Shown here in pieces: positions 9,161-19,100 of a stretch of 64,000 nucleotides of DNA. The DNA lies in NCBI RefSeq assembly GCF_009846745.1, contig NZ_AQPF01000004.1, positions 1 to 64,000 of the forward strand. The letters are read 5' to 3'. The notes below the pieces were generated by a model, which saw only the letters and a list, made by a program, of their open reading frames with translations, was not told the DNA's origin and made no database searches. Position numbers and translations under genes: made by a program. The stretch is from Alloalcanivorax xiamenensis. GTDB lineage: Bacteria > Pseudomonadota > Gammaproteobacteria > Pseudomonadales > Alcanivoracaceae. Each line of letters starts with the position of its first letter. The stretch's first letter is position 1.

Positions 9161-10858
9161 ATGAACATGAAGCGCAATCAGTGGCTGCTGATGCTGGCCG
9201 TGGCGGCGACCCTGAGCGGCCCGGCCGTGGCGCAGGCACCCGCCGAATCCACCGCGCCGGAGGGCAACAGCACCACCGTGCACCTGATCCGGTTGTTGGT
9301 GGAACAGGGGGTGATCACCGATGCCCAGGCCAACGCCTTGCTACAGCAGGCGCAACAGGAGGCCCAGACCGCCAGTCAGCGCCGCCCCGAACCTGAAGTG
9401 CGGGAAGGGGACGTGCGTGTGCCCTACATCCCGGAAGTGGTTCGTGACGAGATTCGCGAGGAAGTCAAACAGGAAGTGATGGCCCAGGCCAAGGCGGAAA
9501 ACTGGGCGGCACCGAATACCTTTCCGGACTGGGTATCGCGGGTGAAGCTGTTTGGTGACGTGCGGGTACGTAATGAGAGCCGGTTCTTTTCCGGGGATAA
9601 CATTGATCAACTCGTGGATGGCCAAAAATATAATGAAGATGGCCCGTTTGAAACCAATCTGGGGCCTATCGCTAGTGACTTTCCCCCCCTGATGAACACC
9701 CGTGAAGACCGCACCAACCTGTTGCGGCTCCGTGCCCGTTTCGGTTTGGAAGCGGATCTGGGGGGCAACTGGAGCACCGGTGTCAGATTGGCCACGGGCA
9801 GCAGCAATGGCCCGGTTTCCACTACCCAGACGCTCGGTGGCGGGCTCAGCAAAAAAGACATTTGGCTGGATCAGGGGTGGGTGAAATGGGCTCCGGGGAT
9901 TTGGCGCTTCACCGCTGGGCGCGCGGAGAACCCCTTCGTCTCCACCGACATTCTGTTCTCCGGTGATCTGAGTTTCGATGGTGTGTCCGCCGGTTTCAAG
10001 GACCTTCGGGTCGGTGATCGCGTCGCGATGTTCGGCACCATTGGCGCCTTTCCCCTGGAATACAGCTCCGACTCATGGCCTTCCAGCAGCCCGGACAAAA
10101 GTGATAGTGAGGACAAATGGCTGTTCGGCGCGCAGGTCGGCGCCAACTGGGTGTTCAATCAGGAAGAGCGCCTGACCGCGGCCATCGGCTACTACCACTT
10201 TGATAACATTCAAGGGCAGCGGTCTTCCGAATGTGAATTGTACAGTGACCCATACCAGTTCTGCGATACGGATTGGTCGCGGCCGACCTTCATGCAGAAG
10301 GGGAATACCCTGTTCTGGCTGCGCGATATCCAACCCAATCCGGATGCCGACGTCACTTCAATGCCCCAATACCTGGGGTTGGCCTCGGAATTTCAGCTGT
10401 TCGATCTGAACCTGATCTGGGATACACGGGTTTTCAGTGATTACAAACTCAGGTTGGCGGGCAACATCATTTATAACGACGCCTATTCCGAACAGGCCAT
10501 GTGGCGCAATGCCGCCGGCATGATCGTCAACAACTTCGATGAAGACGGCGAATTCGAAAGTGGGCGAACCGCCTGGATGGTTCATGCTGCTTTCGGTTCC
10601 TCCCTGAAGCTGGACCGGAGGGGGGACTGGCTGACCTTCCTGGGCTACAAACACATTGAGCCGGATGCTTTACCGGATGCCTACAACGATTCTTCCTTCC
10701 ACCTCGGCGGCACCAATGCCAAGGGCTACTACCTGGGCGCGGCTTACGCCTTGAACGAGCGGCTGTACTTCCAGGGCCGCTGGATGAGTTCGGAAGAGGT
10801 GTATGGACCGCCGCTGTCCATCGACATTTTGCAGCTCGAACTGAACGCCCGGTTCTGA
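9161..10858 (+). CDS. putative outer-membrane porin
   Basis: A 565-residue exported protein. Signal peptide (to about residue 25, PAVA/QAP), a short helical coiled segment (about 40-110, Gln/Glu-rich, LLQQAQQEAQTASQRR) typical of the putative-porin (Porin_5-like) family, then a long stretch of alternating hydrophobic/polar strands ending in an aromatic residue (LQLELNARF). A large aromatic-rich beta-barrel is therefore likely. Its place behind exbB-exbD-tonB suggests it is either the outer-membrane partner of that complex or a nutrient channel; it shows no plug domain, so it is not a classic TonB-dependent receptor. ATG at 9161 chosen with aggag upstream; the ATG at 9167 is also possible. Confidence 0.8.
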   Translation: MNMKRNQWLLMLAVAATLSGPAVAQAPAESTAPEGNSTTVHLIRLLVEQGVITDAQANALLQQAQQEAQTASQRRPEPEVREGDVRVPYIPEVVRDEIREEVKQEVMAQAKAENWAAPNTFPDWVSRVKLFGDVRVRNESRFFSGDNIDQLVDGQKYNEDGPFETNLGPIASDFPPLMNTREDRTNLLRLRARFGLEADLGGNWSTGVRLATGSSNGPVSTTQTLGGGLSKKDIWLDQGWVKWAPGIWRFTAGRAENPFVSTDILFSGDLSFDGVSAGFKDLRVGDRVAMFGTIGAFPLEYSSDSWPSSSPDKSDSEDKWLFGAQVGANWVFNQEERLTAAIGYYHFDNIQGQRSSECELYSDPYQFCDTDWSRPTFMQKGNTLFWLRDIQPNPDADVTSMPQYLGLASEFQLFDLNLIWDTRVFSDYKLRLAGNIIYNDAYSEQAMWRNAAGMIVNNFDEDGEFESGRTAWMVHAAFGSSLKLDRRGDWLTFLGYKHIEPDALPDAYNDSSFHLGGTNAKGYYLGAAYALNERLYFQGRWMSSEEVYGPPLSIDILQLELNARF

Positions 10859-10887
10859 TCGACCTGGCGATGAAGGGAGGTAATACC

Positions 10888-11556
10888 ATGAAGATGACGG
10901 ATAACGTCAAAACAAAGTGGTTACCCGTGACGATGGCATTGATGGTCCTGGCTTTGCCGGCGTGGACGCAAGCACAGCAGTCCAGTCTGGAAGAACGTCT
11001 GCGCACCGAGTTACGCAACACCACCCAGCAATTGCGGGACCTGCAATCCCGGCAAGCGGGCCTGGAGGCGGCCCGTTCCAACGCGGAAGTGCAACGTGAC
11101 GCCGCCAGGGCCAAGGTGGCCAAATTGCAGGCCCGGCTCGATGCGGTGGAAGGGAATCTGGCCTCCCAGCAACGCAGCAGTCAAGCACGCATCGCGGCCA
11201 GCCAGGAACGCGCCCAGCAGATGCGCGACGCCTACGATGAGTTGTTGACCCTGGCCAAAGGCAAGGAAACGGAACGGCTGACGCTGCAGAAAGCGTTGCA
11301 ACAACGTACCGCCGAATTGCAGACCTGCGTCAGCCGCAACGAGGAGATGTATATGGCGGGCAAGGAGATTCTGTCCGCTTATGAAAGCCTCGGTGCCGGC
11401 AGCCTGTTCAAGATGCGTCAGCCGCTGGCGACCTCGTCGCGGGTGGAGTTCGAGAACAGGGCCCAGGAAATGGGAGACCGGCTGTATAACGCCCAGGTCG
11501 GCGTGGTGCGGTCGGACCAGGACGGTAACGCCGGTGCGGCGGAAAACGGCGGCTGA
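10888..11556 (+). CDS. periplasmic coiled-coil protein of unknown function
   Basis: A 222-residue protein. The start at 10888 is preceded by gggagg at the ideal distance. A signal peptide (to about TQAQ, residue 30) is followed by a nearly continuous coiled coil (about 30-135, heptad-like L/A spacing with many Q, R and E). A final segment of about 80 residues has one cysteine (QTCVSRNEEMY) and ends Gly/Asn-rich. I do not recognise a family. Its position within the TPS operon suggests a periplasmic scaffold or spacer connecting the energised inner-membrane complex with the secretion machinery, but that is inference. Confidence 0.75.
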   Translation: MKMTDNVKTKWLPVTMALMVLALPAWTQAQQSSLEERLRTELRNTTQQLRDLQSRQAGLEAARSNAEVQRDAARAKVAKLQARLDAVEGNLASQQRSSQARIAASQERAQQMRDAYDELLTLAKGKETERLTLQKALQQRTAELQTCVSRNEEMYMAGKEILSAYESLGAGSLFKMRQPLATSSRVEFENRAQEMGDRLYNAQVGVVRSDQDGNAGAAENGG

Positions 11557-11597
11557 CCATCATCGAAACGTCACAACGGCTTGTTAAGGACATCACC

Positions 11598-12089
11598 ATG
11601 AGCGAAGAAAACCACATCATCGACACTCTGCTTCTTGAGGAACTCAGTGCTCTGTTGCAGGAAGCCGGTTATCGCACCAATGAAACCGAGCATAACGGCA
11701 GCAAGCAACTGCTCAGCGCCAGTCAGGGCATCGGCTTTGCCGTGCGCCCCGGTAATATGCTGGGGGAAGGGCTTCTGGACTTCACCATCAGCTGCGCTTT
11801 GCGCATCCAGGGCGAGTTGCCGGAAGGGCTGATCCCGGCCTGGAATCGCGGCAAGCGTTTCTCGAGATTGAGCCGGCATGGTGATTTTCTGGTGCTGGAA
11901 ATGGATGTGATCGTGGCTGGCGGTGTGCGCCGCGCCCATGTGCGCGCCAACCTGGAAATCTGGGACCGCTTGTTGCAGGAGTTCCTGCTCTATCTGCGCA
12001 ATTACCGTGACGAGAACCGTAATGAGAGCCACGATAAAGACGATGCCTCGGAACATGAGCAGGCGATAAGCACGGAAGCGGCGGAGTGA
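11598..12089 (+). CDS. YbjN / type III chaperone-fold protein
   Basis: A 163-residue cytoplasmic protein. The arrangement helix (LLEELSALLQEAGYR), five strands (FAVRPGNM, LDFTISCALRI, FLVLEMDVIV and so on) and a long C-terminal helix (ANLEIWDRLLQEFLLYL) is that of YbjN-like proteins, which share the fold of type III secretion chaperones. Such a protein in a secretion operon may act as a chaperone for a secreted or assembled component, but no client can be named. Ribosome binding site aagga upstream; 41 bases after the coiled-coil gene. Confidence 0.7.
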   Translation: MSEENHIIDTLLLEELSALLQEAGYRTNETEHNGSKQLLSASQGIGFAVRPGNMLGEGLLDFTISCALRIQGELPEGLIPAWNRGKRFSRLSRHGDFLVLEMDVIVAGGVRRAHVRANLEIWDRLLQEFLLYLRNYRDENRNESHDKDDASEHEQAISTEAAE

Positions 12090-12146
12090 CGGGTAGAGAA
12101 GTGAATTGCCGGCGTGCCGGCGATGGTTTCAACCAGGGAGTGAACA

Positions 12147-13121
12147 ATGAAAAGCGCACAGGTTTTACTCAGCGCGGTGTTGGCTGGTTTGGCGGGCGTC
12201 ATTGGCACCGTTTGGGTGATGCAACCGTCCGAGGCGGTGGCCGTTTCGGAACCGGCATCGATTCCGTCACCGGCGGCCTCATCGCCCACCTCCACAGGGC
12301 AAGGGGATGCGGTCGCGGCCCTGGGGGCGGTCAGTCTGCGCGATCAGGAAGTGGCGGACTGGCTGGCGGCGTTGTCGCCACAGGCCCGCTCGGCGATACA
12401 GCGGGATCGTGCGCTGTTTGATGATTGGGCGCGTCAGCGTCTGGCGGAAAAGGCACTGATTCAAGAGGCCCGGCAACAGGGCTGGGAGAAGCGGGAGGAA
12501 GTGACGCGGGCCATCGATCAAGCGCGTGATCAGATCCTGCTGCGCAGCTATCTGGGCGCGGTGAGCCAGGTGCCGGAGGACTTTCCCGATGACGCCACGC
12601 TGCGGCAGCTTTATGACAACAGAAAGCAGGAACTGGCGGTACCGGAACGTTATTACCTCAGGCAGATTTTTCTTGCCGTGGACGGCGCCAATGCCGACCA
12701 GGTGAAAGCTCGCGCCGGGCAATTGGTGAAGGAAGCCCGCGCTAAGAAAGGGGACTTCGCCGAACTGGCCCGTCGTCATTCCGATGACGCGGCTTCCGCC
12801 GCCCGGGGTGGTGATATCGGCGTGCAGTCACTAGCCCAGCTTACTCCGGAGGCGCGCCCGGTGGTGACGGCGTTGAAGGAAGGGGAAGTCTCCGCGCCGT
12901 TTCGCACCGCGTCGGGTTGGCATGTGCTCAAGCTGGAGAAGACCGAGGCGGCGAGAACCGCCACCTTCGATGAGGTGCGCGATCAACTGCGCGCCACGGT
13001 CAGGGAGCAGCGCCGGCGGCAAAACGCCGAGGCCTACCTGAACCGTCTGGTGGGTGAAGCTTCTCTCAGTATCAACGGCGCCGCGGTGACGGCGTTGCTG
13101 GAAAACCAAAACCAGCCTTAA
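12147..13121 (+). CDS. periplasmic peptidyl-prolyl isomerase, PpiC/parvulin type
   Basis: A 324-residue protein with an N-terminal membrane anchor or uncleaved signal (about 5-25), a SurA/PrsA-like helical part (about 50-160) and a parvulin domain (about 165-267). The domain shows YYLRQIFLAVDG, the motif FAELARRHSDDAAS followed by RGGDIG, and the closing GWHVLKLEK. Expected to help fold the exported adhesin or the outer-membrane proteins of the locus in the periplasm. A comparable isomerase gene is, as I recall, found near the P. aeruginosa PdtAB genes. Ribosome binding site aggga before the ATG. Confidence 0.9.
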   Translation: MKSAQVLLSAVLAGLAGVIGTVWVMQPSEAVAVSEPASIPSPAASSPTSTGQGDAVAALGAVSLRDQEVADWLAALSPQARSAIQRDRALFDDWARQRLAEKALIQEARQQGWEKREEVTRAIDQARDQILLRSYLGAVSQVPEDFPDDATLRQLYDNRKQELAVPERYYLRQIFLAVDGANADQVKARAGQLVKEARAKKGDFAELARRHSDDAASAARGGDIGVQSLAQLTPEARPVVTALKEGEVSAPFRTASGWHVLKLEKTEAARTATFDEVRDQLRATVREQRRRQNAEAYLNRLVGEASLSINGAAVTALLENQNQP

Positions 13122-13137
13122 TCAAAAAGGAACCTGT

Positions 13138-13440
13138 ATGCCGATCCGGATGGTAATGGTAACGGCGCTGGCCGCCACTGTGCTGGCCGCCTGTACCCAG
13201 ACCACGCCCCGCTCCGATTCAGCGGTTGATCGCTATCAGCGTTCGGTGATCGTGCAATGTTCGCTGACCCAGGATGTGGAAGCCAATCCCTGTATCGCCA
13301 AGGCGCGCCAGGCTTGTGGCACGGACCGGGTGCGTTTGAAAAACGTGGATTCCCGACAAGCAGTGAGTGCCCCGGTGGCGCGGGGAGCTCCGGTAACGCT
13401 GGTGTATAACTACTCAGTGGTCTATTACTGCCAGGATTAG
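13138..13440 (+). CDS. small cysteine-containing lipoprotein
   Basis: A 100-residue protein starting 16 bases after the isomerase gene, with aagga upstream. The signal sequence ends in a lipobox (VLAAC, Cys at 19), so it should be lipidated and membrane-anchored. The mature part has four further cysteines (QCSL, NPCI, QACG, YYCQ), probably forming two disulfides. No family recognised. Last gene of the rightward TPS gene series before the divergent regulatory operon. Confidence 0.7.
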   Translation: MPIRMVMVTALAATVLAACTQTTPRSDSAVDRYQRSVIVQCSLTQDVEANPCIAKARQACGTDRVRLKNVDSRQAVSAPVARGAPVTLVYNYSVVYYCQD

Positions 13441-13487
13441 CGGCGGGATGCCGGGACATGCCCGCTGAAGGTATGAATCCGCATGGT

Positions 13488-13556
13488 ATTCGCTGCCACG
13501 GCAGCTTCCCAGAGAGAGCTACGAAGCCGCTGTGGGAGGCTGCCTTGGCAGCGAAT
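13488..13556. repeat. REP-type palindromic repeat pair, copy 2
   Basis: Left arm attcgctgccacggcagctt then ccca (13488-13511); right arm tgtgggaggctgccttggca then gcgaat (13531-13556). It sits between the convergent lipoprotein and FecR-like genes, where such a hairpin could also limit read-through. Confidence 0.8.
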
Positions 13557-13587
13557 CAGCGTGTAGGATGTGTAGGAGTACGGTCTC

Positions 13588-14571
13588 TCAGCTGATAATC
13601 AGAATCCCACCCGGCAATGATCGCACCTCCGCGCCACGCACTTCCTTGACCAGAGCGGCGAAGTCTTCCAGTTTGTCCAATGACAGATAAGCCTGTACCG
13701 GAACCCGGCCGATCTGATCGTTCACCAACACGATCTGCCCCGGGCGGTAGCGGTTCACCTCGTCCACCACCCGGGCCAGTGGCGTGCCGTTGAACACCAG
13801 CATGCGTTGCCGCCAGGCCGTCACATGATCCGGGTCCACGTGTTGCACGGAGGACAAGCGGGCGCTGTTGTACACCACTTGCTGGGCAGGCTGGAGCTGG
13901 ACACTCTGGTGTTGATGGCGCACCGCCACCTGGCCATCCAGGCAGGTCACCCGCACGCGGTCATCGGTGAAGCGCACATTGAAGCGTGCGTGGCGTGCTT
14001 CAATGAGGCCGTTCTGGGCGGTCACCGTGAAGGGAAGGCGGTTGCCGTCGGCGGTGGTGATCTCGGTTTCACCGCTGTTCAACACCAGCCCGGTAATGTG
14101 TTCCGCCTGCCGGTTCACATCGATACTGGTACGGGTGTTGAGCTGCACGGTGGCGGTATTGGGCAACACCACTTCGCGCTGCTCCCCGGTGCCGGTCCAG
14201 AGATCGGCGGACTGCATGCCCATGCGCGTCCACAGATCCAGAGGCGAGCGTAACGCCAGCCAGCCCGCCGCCGAAGCCGCCACGGCGCCGCCGAGAAAGG
14301 CCCGCCGAGTGAGGCGGGAAGAACGGCGCCGGGGCAACGGATGAACTTCCGCTTCGACGGTTTCGCTGGTAACGGCCTGTTCCACGCCTTGCCAGACCTG
14401 GCGGCAATGGACGAATGCCCGGGCGTGCTCCGGGCTCCGCGCGCACCAGCGGCGGAAAGCTTCACCGTCGGCGGCGCTGGCGCGTCCCGAGGAGAGGTGC
14501 ACCACCCATTCTCTTGCCTCCCGGGTGATCCGGTCGGAAGAGGGGGCGGGGGCATTTCGATAATCGGTCAT
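13588..14571 (-). CDS. FecR-family anti-sigma / sigma regulator
   Basis: A 327-residue membrane-spanning regulator. The start at 14571 forms an ATGA overlap with the stop of the sigma-factor gene. Order of parts: N-terminal cytoplasmic DUF4880-type segment (about 10-60; ITREAREWVVHLSSG, FRRWCARSPEHARAF), one membrane helix (about 85-105, FLGGAVAASAAGWLAL), FecR domain (about 120-215, TVQLNTRTSIDVN) and a C-terminal STN-like fold (about 255-325) ending GGILIIS. It should hold the ECF sigma factor and release it on a signal relayed by the STN protein, as in cell-surface signalling (FecR or VreR type). Confidence 0.92.
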   Translation of the reverse strand: MTDYRNAPAPSSDRITREAREWVVHLSSGRASAADGEAFRRWCARSPEHARAFVHCRQVWQGVEQAVTSETVEAEVHPLPRRRSSRLTRRAFLGGAVAASAAGWLALRSPLDLWTRMGMQSADLWTGTGEQREVVLPNTATVQLNTRTSIDVNRQAEHITGLVLNSGETEITTADGNRLPFTVTAQNGLIEARHARFNVRFTDDRVRVTCLDGQVAVRHQHQSVQLQPAQQVVYNSARLSSVQHVDPDHVTAWRQRMLVFNGTPLARVVDEVNRYRPGQIVLVNDQIGRVPVQAYLSLDKLEDFAALVKEVRGAEVRSLPGGILIIS

Positions 14572-15125
14572 GATTGCGTCGGCCTTTTTTGTCTGGGCCC
14601 GTAACGTGGGGAGTAATCCCGTTCCAACCGTTCGCAACAATGCTGTAATCCGGCGCGCAGCTCTTTTTCCACGGTGCGCAGGGATACACCGAAACGCTCG
14701 GCGATTTCCGCGTGCGGCGTGTCCTCGATACGCGCGGCGGTGACGATGGCGCGGCGGCGCCGTGGCAGTTCCGCCAGGGCTCTGCGGAATATCCGGATCT
14801 CCTGTTCACCGAGTGCTTCACGGGCGGGGTCGGCCAGTTCATCCGCCATCTGATAGAGATCTTCCACTTCGTCCAATGTCATCACCCGGGCGTGTTTGCG
14901 GCGTTGCTCTTCCGCCACGTTCATGGCGATGCGAAAAAGGTAGGCGGCGGGGTGATGAACACGGGTGCCCTCCTGCATACGTTCGATGCGCAACCAGGTT
15001 TCCTGTAAGGCGTCCTCCGCCAGTTGATGGGAACCCAGGCGGCTGGAGAGGCGCTGACGGAACTCGTCGTAACGTTGCACCAGCAGATCGTGCAGCGACT
15101 GGTGCGGGATGTCGGCGGTGCTCAT
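14568..15125 (-). CDS. ECF-family RNA polymerase sigma factor
   Basis: A 185-residue sigma-70 of the iron-starvation/FecI-like group (VreI-like by context). Region 2 is seen around AEDALQETWLRIERMQ and AAYLFRIAMNVAEEQRR; region 4 as LPRRRRAIVTAARIE and the helix-turn-helix HAEIAERFGVSLRTVEKELR. The frame is open up to 15365, but I chose the ATG at 15125, which overlaps the stop of the preceding gene by ATGA and begins the sigma domain directly. Middle gene of a three-gene operon: STN sensor, sigma, FecR. Probable target: the divergent adhesin gene and the secretion cluster. Confidence 0.92.
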   Translation of the reverse strand: MSTADIPHQSLHDLLVQRYDEFRQRLSSRLGSHQLAEDALQETWLRIERMQEGTRVHHPAAYLFRIAMNVAEEQRRKHARVMTLDEVEDLYQMADELADPAREALGEQEIRIFRRALAELPRRRRAIVTAARIEDTPHAEIAERFGVSLRTVEKELRAGLQHCCERLERDYSPRYGPRQKRPTQS

Positions 15126-15877
15126 TCCCTGGATTCTCCTTGGCAGGATGGTGTGCCCGGGTGGAGTAGCAGTGTGATCGGCTGCGGCATGCCCGGCGGC
15201 GGTGGCGGCAGGGTCAGATCCTTGAAACTGGCGCGGACGTTTTTCCCCCACCGTGCCTCGGCATCGCTGTCCGGAAAGTGCATCCGGGTGATCCGGCCTT
15301 GAGGGTCGGCCCACAATTGCACCACCAGGCGAAAACGTCCCAGTTGTTCCGGTCGATGGCGACACAAACTGGTGATCACTGATTGTTGCAGTGAGCGGGC
15401 ATAGGTGGGCGGCACCGAGGAGCGGACCTTGGGCGGGACGTTTTCGGTGGTGTCGTGCTGGTCCGGTATCAGCGTCAGGGCGGAATCGGTCAGCCGGCGG
15501 CTGGTCAGCCCGGTACCGTTCAGCAACAGCGTCAGCGCCTGATCCGGAGCGAAATGACCTCGTACGGCGCTGGCGGTTTTGTCCTGGATGCGATCACTGG
15601 TAACCAAGATCGATATCCCCGTTTGCTCACTGAAAGTCTCCAGCGACAGCGGTAAAGGCTGCGCGGGAAGATCAAAAAAGGGGGCGCCTTCATTGGCGTG
15701 GCCGGTCAGGGTCGATGCCAGCATCAGTCCTGTCCCCACCCGTCGCAACAAACGGAGAACGGAGCTCCAGTTGGCGAAAGAGGCGGTGATCGTCACGGGA
15801 AAGACGGCACTGGCATGGTCACCTGTAGACACTGCATCCGGGTCTTGAACCGGCGGATTCAATCCGTGCTCCACCAT
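15122..15877 (-). CDS. periplasmic STN-domain sensor with TonB-like C-terminus (VreA-like)
   Basis: A protein of about 251 residues if it starts at the ATG at 15877. The frame is open to a GTG at 16000, and a shorter start near residue 40 would place the signal peptide (VLRLLRRVGTGLMLASTLTG) at the very N-terminus, so the true start is uncertain. After the signal comes an STN domain (about 68-138; LPAQPLPLSLETFSEQTGIS), as found at the front of signalling TonB-dependent receptors. The C-terminal part (about 156-240; FRLVVQLWADPQGRITRMHF) is TonB C-terminal-like. There is no beta-barrel. This is the architecture I associate with VreA of the P. aeruginosa PUMA3 system. It should pass a periplasmic signal to the FecR-like protein encoded in the same operon. 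Confidence 0.8.
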   Translation of the reverse strand: MVEHGLNPPVQDPDAVSTGDHASAVFPVTITASFANWSSVLRLLRRVGTGLMLASTLTGHANEGAPFFDLPAQPLPLSLETFSEQTGISILVTSDRIQDKTASAVRGHFAPDQALTLLLNGTGLTSRRLTDSALTLIPDQHDTTENVPPKVRSSVPPTYARSLQQSVITSLCRHRPEQLGRFRLVVQLWADPQGRITRMHFPDSDAEARWGKNVRASFKDLTLPPPPPGMPQPITLLLHPGTPSCQGESRE

Positions 15878-16156
15878 GCAGGCTCTGTGTGTCAAATCCG
15901 TGTCGTTGGTTGTAGAACCCGACACTGCCTGGATTGTGCCCCTTGATGAACTTTCCGTGAAAAAACGGCGGTCGTGGGGCGGGCCGATCATCTTTCTCAC
16001 AAAGACCGTTCACGCTGGAGCCGATGCCGCGCCGGGGGCCGTTGGGGTTGTGCCGTGGCCGCCGTCGGTAGCGTGTAGGGATGCGGGGCGCGCCCGTCGC
16101 GCGCACCGCCATCGCCTTGGTGGTCGTCCACAGCCGTTGTTGAGAGCGCCTATTTC
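15878..16156. promoter_or_regulatory. divergent control region between sensor operon and adhesin gene
   Basis: About 280 bases between the leftward STN-sigma-FecR operon and the rightward adhesin gene. It must hold promoters for both. I could not identify a trustworthy ECF-type -35/-10 pair by eye, and there is no convincing ORF. Confidence 0.4.
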
Positions 16157-19100
16157 ATGCTGACCAAAAACACCAGACCGGCCCGCCGCACTCCGGTACG
16201 TTCCGTGATTTCCCGCAAGCCTCTGGCCCTGGCCGTGGCCTCGATTCTGGCAGTGGGGGCCGGGCAGGCCGACGCCAGCAGCCCGCGCCCGTTCAGCCCG
16301 GAGTGGTTCGCCGCCGCCCGCGCCAATACCGCCCCCACCGCCCGGCCTCTGGCCCAGCAACGGCAAGCTCGCGAACGCTTGCAACACTCGATCAACAATG
16401 TCGGCCGCACCGCCGCTGCCGTGGCCGCCCAGAGAGCGGCGCAGGAAGCGGCCCGCAAGGCTGCCCAACAGGCCGCGTCGAACATTCCCAACGGCCTCGG
16501 AGACGGCGGCCTCAAGGTCGATGTGAACCCGGACACCGCCGGCTGGCTCAACGCCAAGGATCCGACCCAGACCACCAAGGACGGCCACACCACCGTCCGC
16601 ATCGAACAAACCGCCGACAAGGCCATCCTCAACTGGGAGACCTTCAACGTCGGCCGTGACACCACCGTGGACTTCGATCAGCAGGCCAATTGGGCGGCGC
16701 TGAACCGGGTCAACGACCCCAACGCCCGCCCCAGTCAGATCCAGGGGCGGATCCAGGGCGACGGCACGGTGATGATCGTCAACCGCAATGGCGTGGTGTT
16801 CAGCGGCTCAAGCCAGGTCAATGTGCGCAACCTGGTGGCCGCCGCCGCCGACATCAGCGACCAGCAGTTCACCGAACGCGGTTTGTACGTGGACACCAAC
16901 GGCTCCCAGCCCACCTTCACCGACGCCGCCGGCAACGTGACGGTGGACGCCGGCGCCAGCATCACCACCCACGAACCGGAATCGGTGACCCAGGGCGGCG
17001 GCTATGTGCTGCTGATGGGACGGGAGGTGAACAACGCCGGGGAAATCACCACCCGCCGGGGCCAGACCACCCTGGCCGCCGGTGAGGACTTCTACATCCG
17101 CAAGGGCGCGGGCACCGAAGCCAACCAGGCCTCCACCACCCGTGGCAACGAAGTGGCCAGCACCTGGGAAGCCGGCAGCGACGCCGGCACCGTCACCAAT
17201 GAAGGCCTGATCGTGGCGCGGGAAGGGGACATCACCCTCACCGGTCACGACGTGCGCCAACAGGGCGTGGCCATGGCCACCACCACGGTGAACACCCGGG
17301 GTACCGTTCATCTGCTCAACTCGGCCAGCGACACCGAAGGCAAAGTGACCCTGGGCGAGGGGGCGGTGACCACGGTGGTGATCGAGGACGATGGCGAGAC
17401 CGCCCTGGACAATCAGCGTGACGCCTTGATCGAGTCGTCGGCGGAACTGGATGGCCTGCGCGATGACATGATCACCGGCGCCTTCGACAACATCGGCCTG
17501 ATGGCCGACCGCCGCGACCAGTCCCGGGTGGAAATCGTCTCCGGCGGCGATGTGGTGTTCGAGAAGGATTCCCTGACCCTGGCCACCGGCGGCCAGATCG
17601 CCGTGGACGCTGGCCGCCGCACCCACCTGAACGCGGGCTCGGAACTGGACGTGTCCGGCTCCGTGGGTGTGAAGGTGGCGATGGAATCCAACAATGTCCT
17701 GATCAACGTGCAGGGCAATGAGCAGCGGGACTCGCCGGATAACCGCGACAACGGTGGGCTCAACAACGGTGACGTCTGGGTTGATCGGCGCAACCTGATC
17801 TTCGTGCCCGCCGGCACTGGCGGCTACGAAACGGATCGGTGGTATACCGCCGGTGGTCTGCTGGAAGTGAGTGGCTACCTGGATACCCAGGGCCACGGCA
17901 TCGGGGAATGGTCGGCGGCGGGCGGCACCGTGCTGCTCGGCGGCAGTGAAGTGGTGACCCAGACCGGCTCGGCGGTGAACCTGTCCGGCGGTACCCTTGA
18001 TGTGCAGACCGGCTATATCGCCAAAACCTGGCTCAAAGGCGCCGACGGCAGATTGTATGACGCCGCCACCGCCCCGGCGAGCATGCTTTACACGGGTATC
18101 TATCAGGGCTATGAACGGGTCAGCGAACGCTGGGGGCAAACCGACGCCTGGCGCAATCCGCTGATCGCGCCAGAGCGTCAACTGGAAAACGGCTACACCG
18201 TGGGCCGCGACGCCGGCACCCTGATCATCAACGCCCCCACCGCCGTGCTGGAGGGCGACATCGTCGCCGAAGTGTTCCAGGGCGAGCGCCAGAACCAGGC
18301 CCAGGACGCCGGGCGGGACAGCTACCAGCAAGCGCAGAACCGGGTGGCCCGCCGTGGCCGCCTGGCGGTGGGGCAGTATGGCCAGTACGGCCTGGAAAAC
18401 GCCTACGGCAGCGACATTCGCATAGGCGACTTCGACGACATCAGCGAGCAACTCACCCTGGAATCCGATCTCAGCGAACGGCTCAACACCGTTTGGCTGG
18501 ACGCTGGTCGTTTGAATGAACAGCGCCTCGGTGGCCTGGATCTGGTGTCTGGTGGCAGCATTTCGGTGGAGAGTGATCTGACTCTGGCAGAGGGTGGGCA
18601 GTTGCGTCTGGTGTCCGGGCAGGTGGAGGTGGATGCCTCCGTCACCGCCCGGGGCGGGGATACTGCGCTGACCAATATATTGATGCCTGCCGGCACCAGT
18701 CTCACTCCGATAGCGTTCACCGATGAGGACGGAAACAGCGAATTGCGTCTGACCGAAAACGGCCAGTTGGACGCCCGTGGCCTATGGCGCAACGGCTTGT
18801 TGGAAAGCGGTGAGAACTGGAAGCAGGCCTATGTGGATGGTGGCGATGTCATCATCGAAGGCACTCAAGATGTCACCCTCGCTGAAGGCAGCCTGATTGA
18901 TGTGTCTTCCGGGGCTGCCTTGAAGGCGGATGGAGAACTGCTGGGAGGGCGTGGCGGTGATATCACGCTTGGGGCGAACGTTCCCCTCACCACAAGTTCC
19001 GGTTCAGCCAGTCCCGGTGGCGGTACGCTGGTCCTGGATGGAGAACTGCGCAGCTACGGGGTTGCTGGCGGTGGCGAGCTGATATTGGAGACCGGCCAGG

